Source of the DNA: Daucus carota subsp. sativus
Lineage: Eukaryota; Streptophyta; Magnoliopsida; Apiales; Apiaceae
Reading direction: 5' to 3'
DNA: 64,000 bases
Assembly: GCF_001625215.2 (NCBI RefSeq)
Contig: NC_030385.2
Span: forward strand, 41,255,598-41,319,597
This document shows positions 10,127-21,645 of this stretch, piece after piece. The first letter of the stretch is position 1, and each line of letters opens with the position of its first letter. The translations under genes were made by a program, and so were the position numbers. The notes under the pieces were generated by a model that saw nothing but the letters and a program-made list of their open reading frames with translations, made no database searches and had not been told where the DNA came from.

Positions 10127-11832
10127 AATTAAGCATGTGCATTTATTTCTATACTGATTATTTAATTGTGTTGTCTTAAGTTCAGCTATCCTATCATTTT
10201 CAGAAAAAATAAAATGAGTTTTGGGATAAAAGTTCGAGAATTTTATTAAATTTTAGTGACGGATTTTGTAAGATTGTTCAATATATTTTAAGATATTTGA
10301 AATTTCATCAAAATTCATGAAATTTTATAATATCGTACTTAAATCTTAAAAATTCTTATCAACTCTACGATATTTTATCAAGAATTCGTATCAAATCAAA
10401 ATCAGATTAATCTATTAAAATCTAAAATTTGAAATAAAAAGGGAAATATTTAATTATTAAAAATTTAAAACCAAGGGCGGTATAAAAACTGTGGATGGCA
10501 AACCTGTGGGCGAAATAGGCGGTTTTAATCTTGTCCATTAAACAAATCAAAATATCAACGTTCAAGATCTTTTAATATCATACGTGAGGGGGCTATATAA
10601 AGAGTATAACGAAAGAGATATAAAATGTGTCAATAAAAAGTTCGCATATACAAATTGAGGTACAAGTCTTGTGATTACCTTATATTTTATATAATTTTTT
10701 TTGAAGAGTCAGATTTTTAATATATTAATTTTATTCTCTTTGAGTCTGCAGATTAACCGGTTGCAATATAGATTCAAGTAAATAATTTACAACGCCCTGT
10801 GATTAGTGAAGATGTTGAAACAATATCATAGCATCTATGCACGTGCAACAATGAGAATTTTGCAAGTGATCAATACATAGTATGATTCCCTCTCGAAACC
10901 CTATATACATAAGGAACTTTTTTAATAACTATTAATTTGATAAAAACTTTCTAATTTATGATTGTATAATCCTGAAAACAATTGCAGTCAGCCGTCATGG
11001 AAAGAATTTTTGGCCGATCAAAAAGGATTGTTCATGATACATCAAGGTTTTTTATGAATGATTTTTTGAAATACATAATATTGAATCATGTTTTATTGAT
11101 TCATGATGATGTCTATATATGATATATACAATTTAAACAGGAATTGAGATCTCACATGTAACTATATTGTAATTGCAGTAATTTTTAAAAAGCTTATGAT
11201 GGGAGCAAGGATTTTGAACTTTACCTCCTCTCTAAATGAATTTAGTTTGATTAATCAACTAAGAAAAGAGCAGAGAAGCCTAAAATCTGTGTTGATTAAT
11301 CAACTTAGAGAGGATAAGAGAAAGGGAAAGTTCACAGCGATGACCAACAACCCATGTTCTTTTGTGACGAAGTTTCAATGGAGTTGGACATGGAGAGCGC
11401 TACTTTTCGAAATGTTGCAAACACAGGGTGTTATACAAAATTATTTGTAAATGTATGACTTGAAGTTCAAAAATAATATGTTTACAATAATTTTTTGATA
11501 TAAACTCTTAGTGATGAGATTGTGAAATGTATTATGTTTGTAGCTTGTATAGAATACATCGAAAATATAATAATAAAAAATATTTCACATAGAATTTTTT
11601 AGTATTCCGCACTTTAATTTTGTATTCTCTTGTTACTTCGACTATCAAATCCTGCAATTTATAGTTGTTAAATTTACACAATTTCGAATGACTTTGCTTA
11701 AATCTTGTTTATAAAAGATAAGATTCATCAATACAATGTGAATTAAAATGGGATAGCAATGTAGCATGTACATTTAGATTATTTCGCTAATCCATAAAGA
11801 AACATGCCGATTAAATAACATATTTACAAAAA
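10127..11832 (+). repeat. Tandem array unit 1 (PPR leader deleted)
   Basis: First of four direct units that begin AATTAAGCATGTGC. It matches units 2 and 3 along its length, except that the sequence corresponding to 12128-12616 is missing, exactly the piece carrying the PPR upstream region and leader. What remains is the spacer: a GGCGGTATAAAAACTG block (10476), a TATA-like GGCTATATAAAG (10588), three TGCAG acceptor-like sites, and the paired TTGATTAATCAA palindromes (about 11245-11320). It is somewhat more diverged from units 2 and 3 than those are from each other. Confidence 0.85.
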
Positions 11833-14039
11833 AATTAAGCATGTGCGTTTATTTCTATACTGATTATTTAATTGTGTTGTCTTAAGTTCAGCTATCCCAT
11901 CACTTTCATAAATAATAAAATGAGTTTTGGATAAAAGTTCGAGAATTTTATTAAATTTTAGGGACGGATTTTGTAAGATTGTTCAATATATTTTAAGATA
12001 TTTGAAATTTCTTCAAAATTCATGAAATTTTATAATATCGTACTTAAATCTTAAAAATTCTCATCAACTCTACAACATTTTATCAAGAAATCGTATCAAA
12101 TCAAAATCAGATTAATCTATTAAAATCCATACATTAAAAATAATTTATTAAAATCTCAATTGAATATCAAAATTAAAGATGCTCTTACTTAACCGTCAGT
12201 AATATTTTTTATATGATTAAGATAATTCAAACATATATTTCCTAAAAATCATAATAGTCGAAAAGACGTGTACAAACTGGAAAGAAATCTTTAAAATTAA
12301 AATCAACTCAAACATTTATTTTTTTAAAAATCGTTTTATTCAGAAAAGCTCGCACAAATCGGACGATGGAAGTAATTACATGAAAGAAAAGTGAGATCGA
12401 AACGAAGAAAGCAGCGATGTCTTGTTCTCTTTCGTCTCTAACTCGTCACTCAACTCGCTTGATTCGTCTCTTCTCTTCCACCCCATCAAAAATTTAAAAC
12501 CAGGTATGTATGTATGTAACAAATTAAGTTAAAAAATGATTTAAGAATCATGTGTTATTTTTAAACTAATTTAATTGTACAAAGACAATAAAATCATATA
12601 TTATTGGTTATAGTAAAGATCTAAAATCTGAAATAAAACAAGAAATATTTAATTATTAAAAAATTTAAAACCAGGGGCGGTATAAAAACTGTGGATGGCA
12701 AAACTTGTGGGCGAAATAGGCGGTTTTAATCTTGTCCATTAAACAAATCAAAATATCAACGTTCAAGATCTTCCAATATCATACGTGAGGCGGCTATATA
12801 AAGAGTATAACGAAGGAGAAATAAAATGTGTCAATAAAAAGTTCGCATATACAAATTGAGGTACGAGTCTTGTGATTATCTTATATTTGTTTATAATTTT
12901 TTTTTTGAAGAGTTAGATTTCTAATACATTAATTTTATTCTCTTGAGTGTGCAGATTAACCAGTTGCGATAAAGATCCAAGCAAATAATTTACAACGCCT
13001 GTGATTAGTGAAGACGCCAAAACAATATCATAGCATCTATGCACGTGCAACAATGAGAATTCTGCAAGTGATCAATACATAGTATGATCCTCTCGAAATC
13101 CTGTATACATAAGGAACTTTTCTAATAACTATTAATTTGATTGAACTTTCTAATTTATGATTGTATAATCTTGAAAACAATTGCAGCCATGGAAAGAATT
13201 TTTGTTGACCGATCAAAAAGGAATGTTCGTGATACATCAAGGTTTTTTATGAATACTTTTTTGAATTTATAATATTGAATCATGTTTTATTGATTCATGA
13301 TGATGTCTATATATGATATATATAATTTAAACAGGAACTGAGATCTCACATGTAATTATATTGTAATTGCAGTAATTTTTAAGAAGCTTATGATGGGAGC
13401 AAGAATTTTGGACTTTACCTCCTCTCTAAATGAATTTAGTTTAATTAATCAACTAAGAAATGAGCAGAGAAGCCCATAATCTGTGTTGATTAATCAACTT
13501 AGAGAGGATAAAAGAAAGAAAAAGTTCACAGCGAACAGCAAAGCCGACCAACAACACCATGTTCTTTTGTGACGAAGTTTCAATGGGGTTGGACATGGAG
13601 AGCGCTACTTTTCGAAATGTTGTGAATACAGGGTGTTATGTAAAATTATTTATAAATGTATGACTAGAAGGTCAAAAATAATATATTTACAATAAAATAT
13701 TTTGATATAAACTCTTAGTGATCAGATTGTGAAATGTATTATGTTTGTAGCTTGTATAAAATACATCAAAAATACAAAAATAACAAAAAATTCACACATA
13801 ATTTTTTAGTATTGCGCACTTTAATTTTGTATTCTCTTGTTACTTCGACTGTCAATTCCTGTAATTTATAGTTGTTAAGTTTACACAATTTCGAATGATT
13901 TTGCTTAAATCTTGTTTATAAAAGATAAGATACATCAATACAATGTGAATTAAAATGCGATAGCAATGTAGAATGTACATTTAGATTATTTCGCTAATCC
14001 ATAAAGAAACATGCGGATTAAATAGCATATTTACAAATA
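11833..14039 (+). repeat. Tandem array unit 2
   Basis: A 2,207-bp unit starting AATTAAGCATGTGCG. It contains, in order, an AT-rich segment, the PPR upstream region, a 26-codon PPR leader (12417-12497), and the spacer with the GGCGGTATAAAAACTG, TATA-like and palindrome blocks. It is nearly identical to unit 3 in both length and sequence, pointing to a recent duplication. The same 67-residue shadow frame occurs at 13037 and 15254 with a single residue difference. Confidence 0.9.
12417..12497 (+). pseudogene. Truncated PPR leader, copy A
   Basis: The sequence around 12300-12490 matches the region upstream of and including the start of the PPR gene at 16840. The ATG is kept and reads MSCSLSSLTRHSTRLIRLF, then SSTPSKI and stop. 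The first 25 codons parallel those of the intact gene with five substitutions. After CCATCAAAA the sequence switches to ATTTAAAACCAGG and then to spacer, so the PPR body is gone. The 26-residue product would be rich in Ser, Arg and Leu, like an organelle-targeting presequence. Confidence 0.8.
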
Positions 14040-16247
14040 AATTAAGCATGTGCGTTTATTTCTATACAGATTATTTAATTGTGTTGTCTTAAGTTCAGCT
14101 ATCCCATCACTTTCGAAAATAATAAAATGAGTTGTGGATAAAAGTTCGAGAATTTTATTAAATTTTAGCGACGGATTTTGTAAGATTGTTCAATATATTT
14201 TAAGATGTTTGAAATTTCATCAAAATTCATTAAATTTTATAATATCGTACTTAAATCTTAAAAATTCTCATTAACTCTACAACATTTTATCAAGAAATCG
14301 TATCAAATCAAAATCAGATTAATCTATTAATATGCATACATTAAAAATAATTTATTAAAATCTCAATTGTATATCAAAATTAAAGATGCTTTTACTTAAC
14401 CGTCAGTAATATTTTTTATATCATTGAGATAATTCAAACATATATTTCCTAAAAATCATAATAGTCGAAAAGACGTGTACAAACTGGAAAGAAATCTTTA
14501 AAATTAATATCAACTCAAACATTTATTTTTTAAAAATCGTTTTATTCAGAAAAGCTCGCACAAATCGGACGATGGAAGTAATTACATGAAAGAAAAGTGA
14601 GATCGAAACGAAGAAAGCAGCGATGTCTTGTTCTCTTTCGTCTCTAACTCGTCACTCAACTCGCTTGATTCGTCTCTTCTCTTCCACCCCATCAAAAATT
14701 TAAAACCAGGTATGTATGTGTGTATTTATGTATGTAACAAATTAAGTTAAAAAATGATTTAAGAATCATGTGTTATTTTTAAACTAATTTAATTGTACAA
14801 AGACAATAAAATCATATATTATTGGTTATAGTAAAGATCTAAAATTTGAAATAAAACGGGAAATATTTAATTATTAAAAAATTTAAAACCAGGGGCGGTA
14901 TAAAAACTGTGGATGGCAAAACCTGTGGGCGAAATAGGCGGTTTTAATCTTGTCCATTAAACAAATCAAAATATCAACGTTCAAGATCTTCTAATATCAT
15001 ACGTGAGGCGGCTATATAAAGAGTATAACGAAGGAGAAATAAAATGTGTCAATAAAAAGTTCGCATATACAAATTGAGGTACGAGTCTTGTGATTATCTT
15101 ATATTTGTTTATAATTTTTTTTTGAAGAGTTAGATTTCTAATACATTAATTTTATTCTCTTGAGTGTGCAGATTAACCAGTTGCGATAAAGATCCAAGCA
15201 AATAATTTACAACTCCTGTGATTAGTGAAGACGCCAAAACAATATCATAGCATCTATGCACGTGCAACAATGAGAATTCTGCAAGTGATCAATACATAGT
15301 ATGATCCTCTCGAAATCCTGTATACATAAGGAACTTTTCTAATAACTATTAATTTGATTAAACTTTCTAATTTATGATTGTATAATCTTGAAAACAATTG
15401 CAGCCAGGGAAAGAATTTTTGTTGACCGATCAAAAAGGAATGTTCGTGATACATCAAGGTTTTTTATGAATACTTTTTTGAATTTATAATATTGAATCAT
15501 GTTTTATTGATTCATGATGATGTCTATATATGATATATACAATTTAAACAGGAACTGAGATCTCACATGTAATTATATTGTAATTGCAGTAATTTTTAAG
15601 AAGCTTATGATGGGAGCAAGAATTTTGGACTTTACCTCCTCTCTAAATGAATTTAGTTTGATTAATCAACTAAGAATTGAGCAGAGAAGCCCATAATCTG
15701 TGTTGATTAATCAACTTAGAGAGGATAAAAGAAAGAAAAAGTTCACAGCGAACAGCAAAGCCGACCAACAACAACATGTTCTTTTGTGACGAAGTTTCAA
15801 TGGGGTTGGACATGGAGAGCGCTACTTTTCGAAATGTTGTGAATACAGGGTGTTATGTAAAATTATTTATAAATGTATGACTAGAAGTTCAAAAATAATA
15901 TATTTACAATAATTTTTTTGATATAAACTCTTAGTGATCAGATTGTGAAATGTATTATGTTTGTAGCTTGTATAAAATACATCAAAAATAACAAAAAATT
16001 CACACATAATTTTTTAGTATTGCGCACTTTAATTTTGTATTCTCTTGTTACTTCGACTGTCAATTCCTGTAATTTATAGTTGTTAAATTTACACAATTTC
16101 GAATGATTTTGCTTAAATCTTGTTTATAAAAGATAAGATTCATCAATACAATGTGAATTAAAATGCGATAGCAATGTAGAATGTACATTTAGATTATTTC
16201 GCTAATCCATAAAGAAACATGCGGATTAAATAGCATATTTACAAATA
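14040..16247 (+). repeat. Tandem array unit 3
   Basis: A 2,208-bp unit with the same order of blocks as unit 2 and few differences, one being a slightly longer GTATGTATGTGTGTATTTATG run after the leader. Junctions at both ends are AATTAAGCATGTGCG, so units 2, 3 and 4 abut directly with no intervening DNA. Confidence 0.9.
14623..14703 (+). pseudogene. Truncated PPR leader, copy B
   Basis: Identical in coding sequence to copy A at 12417: ATG, 26 codons and TAA, followed by AACCAGGTATGTATG. Both copies keep about 280 bp of upstream sequence shared with the intact PPR gene, so they may be transcribed. The CCAG|GTATGT just after the stop would serve as a splice donor. Confidence 0.8.
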
Positions 16248-16839
16248 AATTAAGCATGTGCGTTTATTTCTATACAGTTTATTTAATTGTGTTGTCTTAA
16301 GTTCAGCTATCCCATCACTTTCGAAAATAATAAAATGAGTTGTGGATAAAAGTTCGAGAATTTTATTAAATTTTAGCGACGGATTTTGTAAGATTGTTCA
16401 ATATATTTTAAGATGTTTGAAATTTCATCAAAATTCATTAAATTTTATAATATCGTACTTAAATCTTAAAAATTCTCATTAACTCTACAACATTTTATCA
16501 AGAAATCGTATCAAATCAAAATCAGATTAATCTATTAATATTCATACATTAAAAATAATTTATTAAAATCTCAATTGAATATCAAAATTAAAGATGCTTT
16601 TACTTAACCGTCAGTAATATTTTTTATATGTTTGAGATAATTCAAACATATATTTCCTAAAAATCATAATAGTCGAAAAGACGTGTACAAACTGGAAAGA
16701 AATCTTTAAAATTAAAATCAACTCAAACATTTATTTTTTTAAAAATCGTTTTATTCAGAAAAGCTCGCAGTCTCGCACAAATCGGACGATGGAAGTAATT
16801 ACATGAAAGAAAAGTGAGATCGAAACGGAGAAAGCAGCG

Positions 16840-18378
16840 ATGTCTTGTTCTCTTCCATTTCCAACTCGTCACTCAACTCGCTTGACTCGCTTCTTCTCTT
16901 CAACCCCATCAAAACCCCAGCTCATTCCATCTCTCCAACCCTCAAACGACGCCGATTTGATCTCCCAAATCCTCCTCCAGCACCACAACCCATTCCACTC
17001 AATGGAATCATCTCTCCAGCTCCACGGCATCTCTCTCTCTCCCACTCTCCTTCACCAGACCCTCCTGCGTCTCCACAGCTTCTCCAAAGTGGCCTTCGCG
17101 TTCTTCTCGTGGGCTAAAACGCAGCCGTTTTGTGTCCCAGATGCTGTGGCGTATAACATTGTGATTGATATATTGGGGAAAGTGAAGCAGTTTGATGTTG
17201 CGTGGCAGTTGGTTGTGGAGATGGATCAGGTGGGGAGAAGACCCGGGAGGAATACTTTTAGGGTTTTGATTCGGAGGCTGATTGCTGGGGGGTTTACGAG
17301 GCAGGCGATTAGGGTTTTTGAGGATATGGGTTGTTTTGTTGTTGGTGAGGATGACGAGGGGTGTTCCGATATGATTTATTTGGTCGATACGCTTTGTAAG
17401 TATGGGTATGTGAAGGTTGCGACGGAGGTTTTTAATAGGAAGAAGATGGAGTTTGGGGTTAATGAGAGGGTTTATACTGTTTTGATTGATGGGTGGTGGA
17501 AGGTGAATAATCGGAAGATGGCGGAGAGGTTTTTCGGGGAGATGATTGAGGTTGGGATTGAGCCGAATGTGGTTACGTATAATGTGGTTTTGAATGGGAT
17601 GTGTCGGAGGAGGAGTTTGCATCCGGAGGAGAGGTTTGAGAGGACGGTGCAGGATGCGAGGAGGGTGTTTGAGGAAATGCGTGACAGGGGGGTTGAGCCG
17701 GATGTGACGAGTTACTCGATTTTGCTTCATGTGTATAGTAGGGCGCATAAGCCGGATTTGTCGTTGGATATGTTGAAGGAGATGAGGAGGGAGGGGATTT
17801 GTCCAAGTGTGGCAAGTTATACTAGTGTTGTGAAATGTCTTTGTTCGTGTGGGAGGGTGAAGGAAGCGGAGGAGTTGGTTGAGGAGATGGCGGGTAATGG
17901 GGTGGCGCCGTCTGCGGTGACTTATAATTGTTTTTTTAAGGAGTATAGGGGGAGGAAAGATGCGGATAGTGCTTTGGCTTTGTATAGGAAAATGAAGGGG
18001 ATTTCTTTAAGTTTGCCTAGTATGCATACTTATAATATATTAGTTGGGATGTTCGTGAAGTTGAATAGGATGGAGATTGTGGAAGAGATTTGGGATGATA
18101 TGAAAGTGAGTGGGGCAGGACCTGATTTGGATTCCTATACTTTGTTGATTCATGCATTGTGCGAGAAAGATAAGTGGAAAGAAGCTTGCCAATTTTTTGT
18201 AGAAATGATAGAGAAAGGCATTCTTCCACAGAAAGTCACGTTTGAAACACTTTACAAAGGATTAATACAATCTGATATGTTGAGAACATGGAGAAGGCTG
18301 AAGAAAAAACTCGAGGAGGAATCAATAAGTTTTGGTTCGGAATTCGAGCAATATCACTTGAAGCCATATAGGAGGTAA
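16840..18378 (+). CDS. P-class pentatricopeptide repeat protein, probably organellar
   Basis: An intronless 512-residue frame. The first 40 or so residues are rich in Ser, Thr and Arg with no acidic residue (SCSLPFPTRHSTRLTRFFSS), typical of a mitochondrial or plastid presequence. About ten to eleven 35-residue PPR motifs run from residue 101 to about 495, recognisable by VxYNxLIxGxCK-like first helices and a xxxM-GxxP end, e.g. NVVTYNVVLNGMC, DVTSYSILLHVYSR, SVASYTSVVKCLC and DLDSYTLLIHALC. One motif has an insertion (SLHPEERFERTVQD) of about ten residues. No E, DYW or SMR tail is present, so it is P-class: expected to bind organellar RNA and affect its stability, processing or translation. 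The C-terminus LRTWRRLKKKLEEES and the insert resemble Arabidopsis At2g13420-type proteins. The target RNA cannot be read from the sequence. Confidence 0.93.
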   Translation: MSCSLPFPTRHSTRLTRFFSSTPSKPQLIPSLQPSNDADLISQILLQHHNPFHSMESSLQLHGISLSPTLLHQTLLRLHSFSKVAFAFFSWAKTQPFCVPDAVAYNIVIDILGKVKQFDVAWQLVVEMDQVGRRPGRNTFRVLIRRLIAGGFTRQAIRVFEDMGCFVVGEDDEGCSDMIYLVDTLCKYGYVKVATEVFNRKKMEFGVNERVYTVLIDGWWKVNNRKMAERFFGEMIEVGIEPNVVTYNVVLNGMCRRRSLHPEERFERTVQDARRVFEEMRDRGVEPDVTSYSILLHVYSRAHKPDLSLDMLKEMRREGICPSVASYTSVVKCLCSCGRVKEAEELVEEMAGNGVAPSAVTYNCFFKEYRGRKDADSALALYRKMKGISLSLPSMHTYNILVGMFVKLNRMEIVEEIWDDMKVSGAGPDLDSYTLLIHALCEKDKWKEACQFFVEMIEKGILPQKVTFETLYKGLIQSDMLRTWRRLKKKLEEESISFGSEFEQYHLKPYRR

Positions 18379-20100
18379 TACAAAATAGTATCATGATGAG
18401 GTACCGTGTACATTTTTTATTGCAACTAATGTATACCAATTATGTAATTGAATGGAGAACAGTCAATGTTCTGCTCACTTGTATGTGATTCCAGCAGCAG
18501 CTTTTAAGAGATTACTAATGCAACATTTCTGTTCCTTTTTTGTATTTTCATGATCTTACATTAAAGTTTGAATATTTATGTTTAGCATAAGATGATGTAA
18601 ATTACATTGTGCATGTTGATTTCCTTCTTAGAAAAACAAAAATACTATTCCTGCTCTTGCCGAAATTGATTTAATCATCGTCTCCCTCAGCCATTTGATC
18701 TTTCCATATAAATTGTAAAGGGATTTCAAAGAACCACAAGAGTTTGGAAACTTTGAAATTAGGAACAGAGGAGAAAAGAGTTGCACTTCAGATGCGTGCA
18801 GGGGCGTGGAGTATCGAATATGTTTTATTCTTGGAATGAAAATGTTGCAGCTTGCTCTGGAGTCTGGATAACTGAAACAGAAACTACTACTGCACCAGCA
18901 AATATCAAGGCAGACAATGCCAGACATGATTAGCGGCTGTTAACAAATGACAACAAAATGAGGAGTTCATACTGTTTGGCCGTCTGGACATTCTAGTGAG
19001 TCCAGTATGGTACATTTCTGATTTATTTTAATTGCTTGAACCTGCAGCCTGCCTTAAATCTACTGCTAAAGTTTTACCCAGCATGGATGTCTGATTCTTA
19101 GAAGCTCAATGAATCGGAACAGAACCAATTCAGACAGACTTGAGTATGGGAGTCGGACACATGTACAGATTAGGTATTTTATCTCAGATTTTGGTACAGA
19201 TCATAGAACATGGATATAAATTCGAATATGGCAAGTTTTCTTTGAAATTAGGACAAGTTGTGGTCTACAGCCTATATGGAAAACAAGATGCAACTGCGCT
19301 TTTTCCAGAGACCACTATACCAGAATAACCATGTCAAACTTCACTGCCATACATATGCATCTTCGTAGAGATACTTTATCCTGTGTCCAGAGGTGGTGAA
19401 CAAACACTAGTATCACTATACGGTTTTTGATTAAACAATGCATTAATCAGTTCATCAGAAATGTGCAGCAGCTATCGGTGATTTTAGATATGTTTTTTCA
19501 TGTTCAGGATATGATTTTTCATGTTCAAATGGATTAACTTAAAATTACAGACACAAGTGATGAAGTGATTTTTTGCCTTCAGCTGTATTCTCCTCTCTGA
19601 GCTCTGTGGCAAGGGTCTTGACTTCACATCAAAAGCAATTATGCATCACAATCACAAACTTATACTCTTTCTACTACTGTATTGGTCCTGCATCGCTTAC
19701 AAACATATCACTTCATATTTATAATCAGGATTAGTTAAGGTTTTGTTACCCTGTTCTTGTTAATATAATATTAGCGCTCTATACATATTGTGCTGTGATA
19801 TTCTGGTTTCTCCAACAATGTCTGCACTTTTTGAGGCTCCCTTCCGGTAAAGTACAACTCTTGGATCCTTAAGAGCGGTGGTTAAGATGGATTAAGTGGT
19901 GAGCTAGACATAATTGCTTTCTTTTTTTGTCATGGATGGTAAATAATGCTTTTTAGAGGTGATTTTATTGGCTTAAATTTCATGTTAACACCATTAAACC
20001 AAGATTGTCTATCTATGACTATAGTACTAAATAGTATCTTTAAGAGTCTCCTCAACTCCTAAATATACTACAACAAAATATGATTGTAGTAAGTTTGATA
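18379..20100. other. PPR 3' flank, no second gene seen
   Basis: Moderately AT-rich DNA after the PPR stop. The open frames here (18628-18927 minus, 19140-19328 plus) lack recognisable motifs. This stretch exists only in unit 4 of the array and is absent from units 1-3. Confidence 0.45.
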
Positions 20101-21645
20101 TATGTATGTATGTGTGTCTATCAAACTAAGTTAAAAAATGATTTAAGAATGATATGTTATTTCTAAAATAATTTAACTGTACAAAGACTATAAAATCACA
20201 TATTATTGGTTATAGTAAAAATCTAAAATCTGAAATAAAAAGAGAAATATTTAATTATTAAAAAATTTAAAACCAGGGGCGGTATAAAAACTGTGGATGG
20301 CAAAACCTGTGGGCGAAATAGGCGGTTTTAATCTTTTCCATTAAACAAATTAAAATATCAACGTTCAAGATCTTCTAATATCATACGTGAACCGGCTATA
20401 TAAAGAGTATAACGAATGAGAAATAAAACGTGCCAATAAAAAGTTCGCATATACAAATTGAGGTACAAGTCTTGTGATCATCTTATATTTGTTAATAATT
20501 TTTTTTGAAGAGTTTGATTTCTAATACATTAATTTTATTCTCTTTGAGTCTGCAGATTAACCGGTTGCGATATAGATCCAAGCAAATAATTTATAACACC
20601 CTCTGATTCAGATGCTGAAACAATATCATAACATCTATGCACGTGTAACAATGAGAATTCTGCAAGTGATCAATACATAGTATGATTCCTTTTTGAAACC
20701 CTATATACATAACTATTAATTTGATAAAACTTTTTAATTTATGATTGTCGTATAATCCTGAAAACAATTGCAGTCAGCCGCCGAGGAAAGAATTTTTGGC
20801 CGATTAAACGGGAATGTTTATGATACATCAAGGTTTTTTATGAATGATTTTTTGAAATACATAATATTGATTCATGTTTTATTGATTCATGATGATGTCT
20901 ATATAAACAGGAACTGAGATCTCACTTTGTAATTGCAGTAATTTTTAAAAAGCTTATGATGGGAGCAAGGATTTTGGACTTTACCTCCTCTCTAAATGAA
21001 TTTAGTTTGATTAATCAACTAAGAAAAGAGCAGAGAAGCCCATAATTTAGGTTGATTAATCAACTTAGAGAGGATAAAGGGAAGGGAAAGTTCTCAGCGA
21101 TCAACAAAGCCGATCACCAACACCATGTTCTTTTGTGACCAAGCTTCAATGGAGCTGAACACCATGTTCTTTTGTGACCAAGCTTCAATGGAGTTGGACA
21201 TGAAGAGCGCTACTTTCGTAATGTTACGAATACAAGATGTTATATAAAATTATATATAAATGTACGACTAGAAACTCAAAAATAATATGTTTGCAATAAA
21301 ATTTTTGATATAAACTCTCAGTGATTAGATTGTGAACTGTATTATGTTTGTAGTTTGTATAAAATACATCAAAATATAATAATAAAAATATTTCGCACAT
21401 ATTTGTTTCAATATTACGCACTTTAATTTTGTATCTTCTTGTTACTTCGGCTATTAATTCCTGCAATTTATAGTTGTTAAATTTACACAATTTCGAATGA
21501 TTTTGCTTAAATCTTGTTTATAAAAGATAAGATTCATCAATACAATGTGAATTAAAATGCGATAGCAATGTAGAATGTACATTTAGATTATTTCGCTAAT
21601 CCATAAACAAACATGTGGATTAAATAGCATATTTACAAATAAATT

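Larger units (their letters stand above)
16248..21645 (+). repeat. Tandem array unit 4 (full length, contains the PPR gene)
   Basis: It begins like the other units at 16248, continues through the same upstream region, then contains the full PPR gene and its 3' flank (16840 to about 20100), and resumes the common spacer from about 20115 to 21645. The spacer half is the most diverged copy and has gained a roughly 40-bp internal duplication (21120-21198). The simplest reading is that units 1-3 are shortened derivatives of a 5.4-kb PPR-containing unit. Confidence 0.85.

Noticed and set aside
11196-11450. 84-residue plus-strand frame starting MMGARILNFTSSLNE
   Set aside because: Units 2, 3 and 4 break or shift this frame, and it spans the palindromic hairpin. 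Treated as part of a non-coding repeat.
13037-15457. Two near-identical 67-residue minus-strand frames (13037-13240 and 15254-15457)
   Set aside because: They exist because array units 2 and 3 are near-identical. The frame is not kept in units 1 and 4, so coding selection is not supported.
17008-17748. 246-residue minus-strand frame opposite the PPR gene
   Set aside because: Pro/Asn/His-rich composition produced by the strand-biased PPR coding sequence; a shadow frame.
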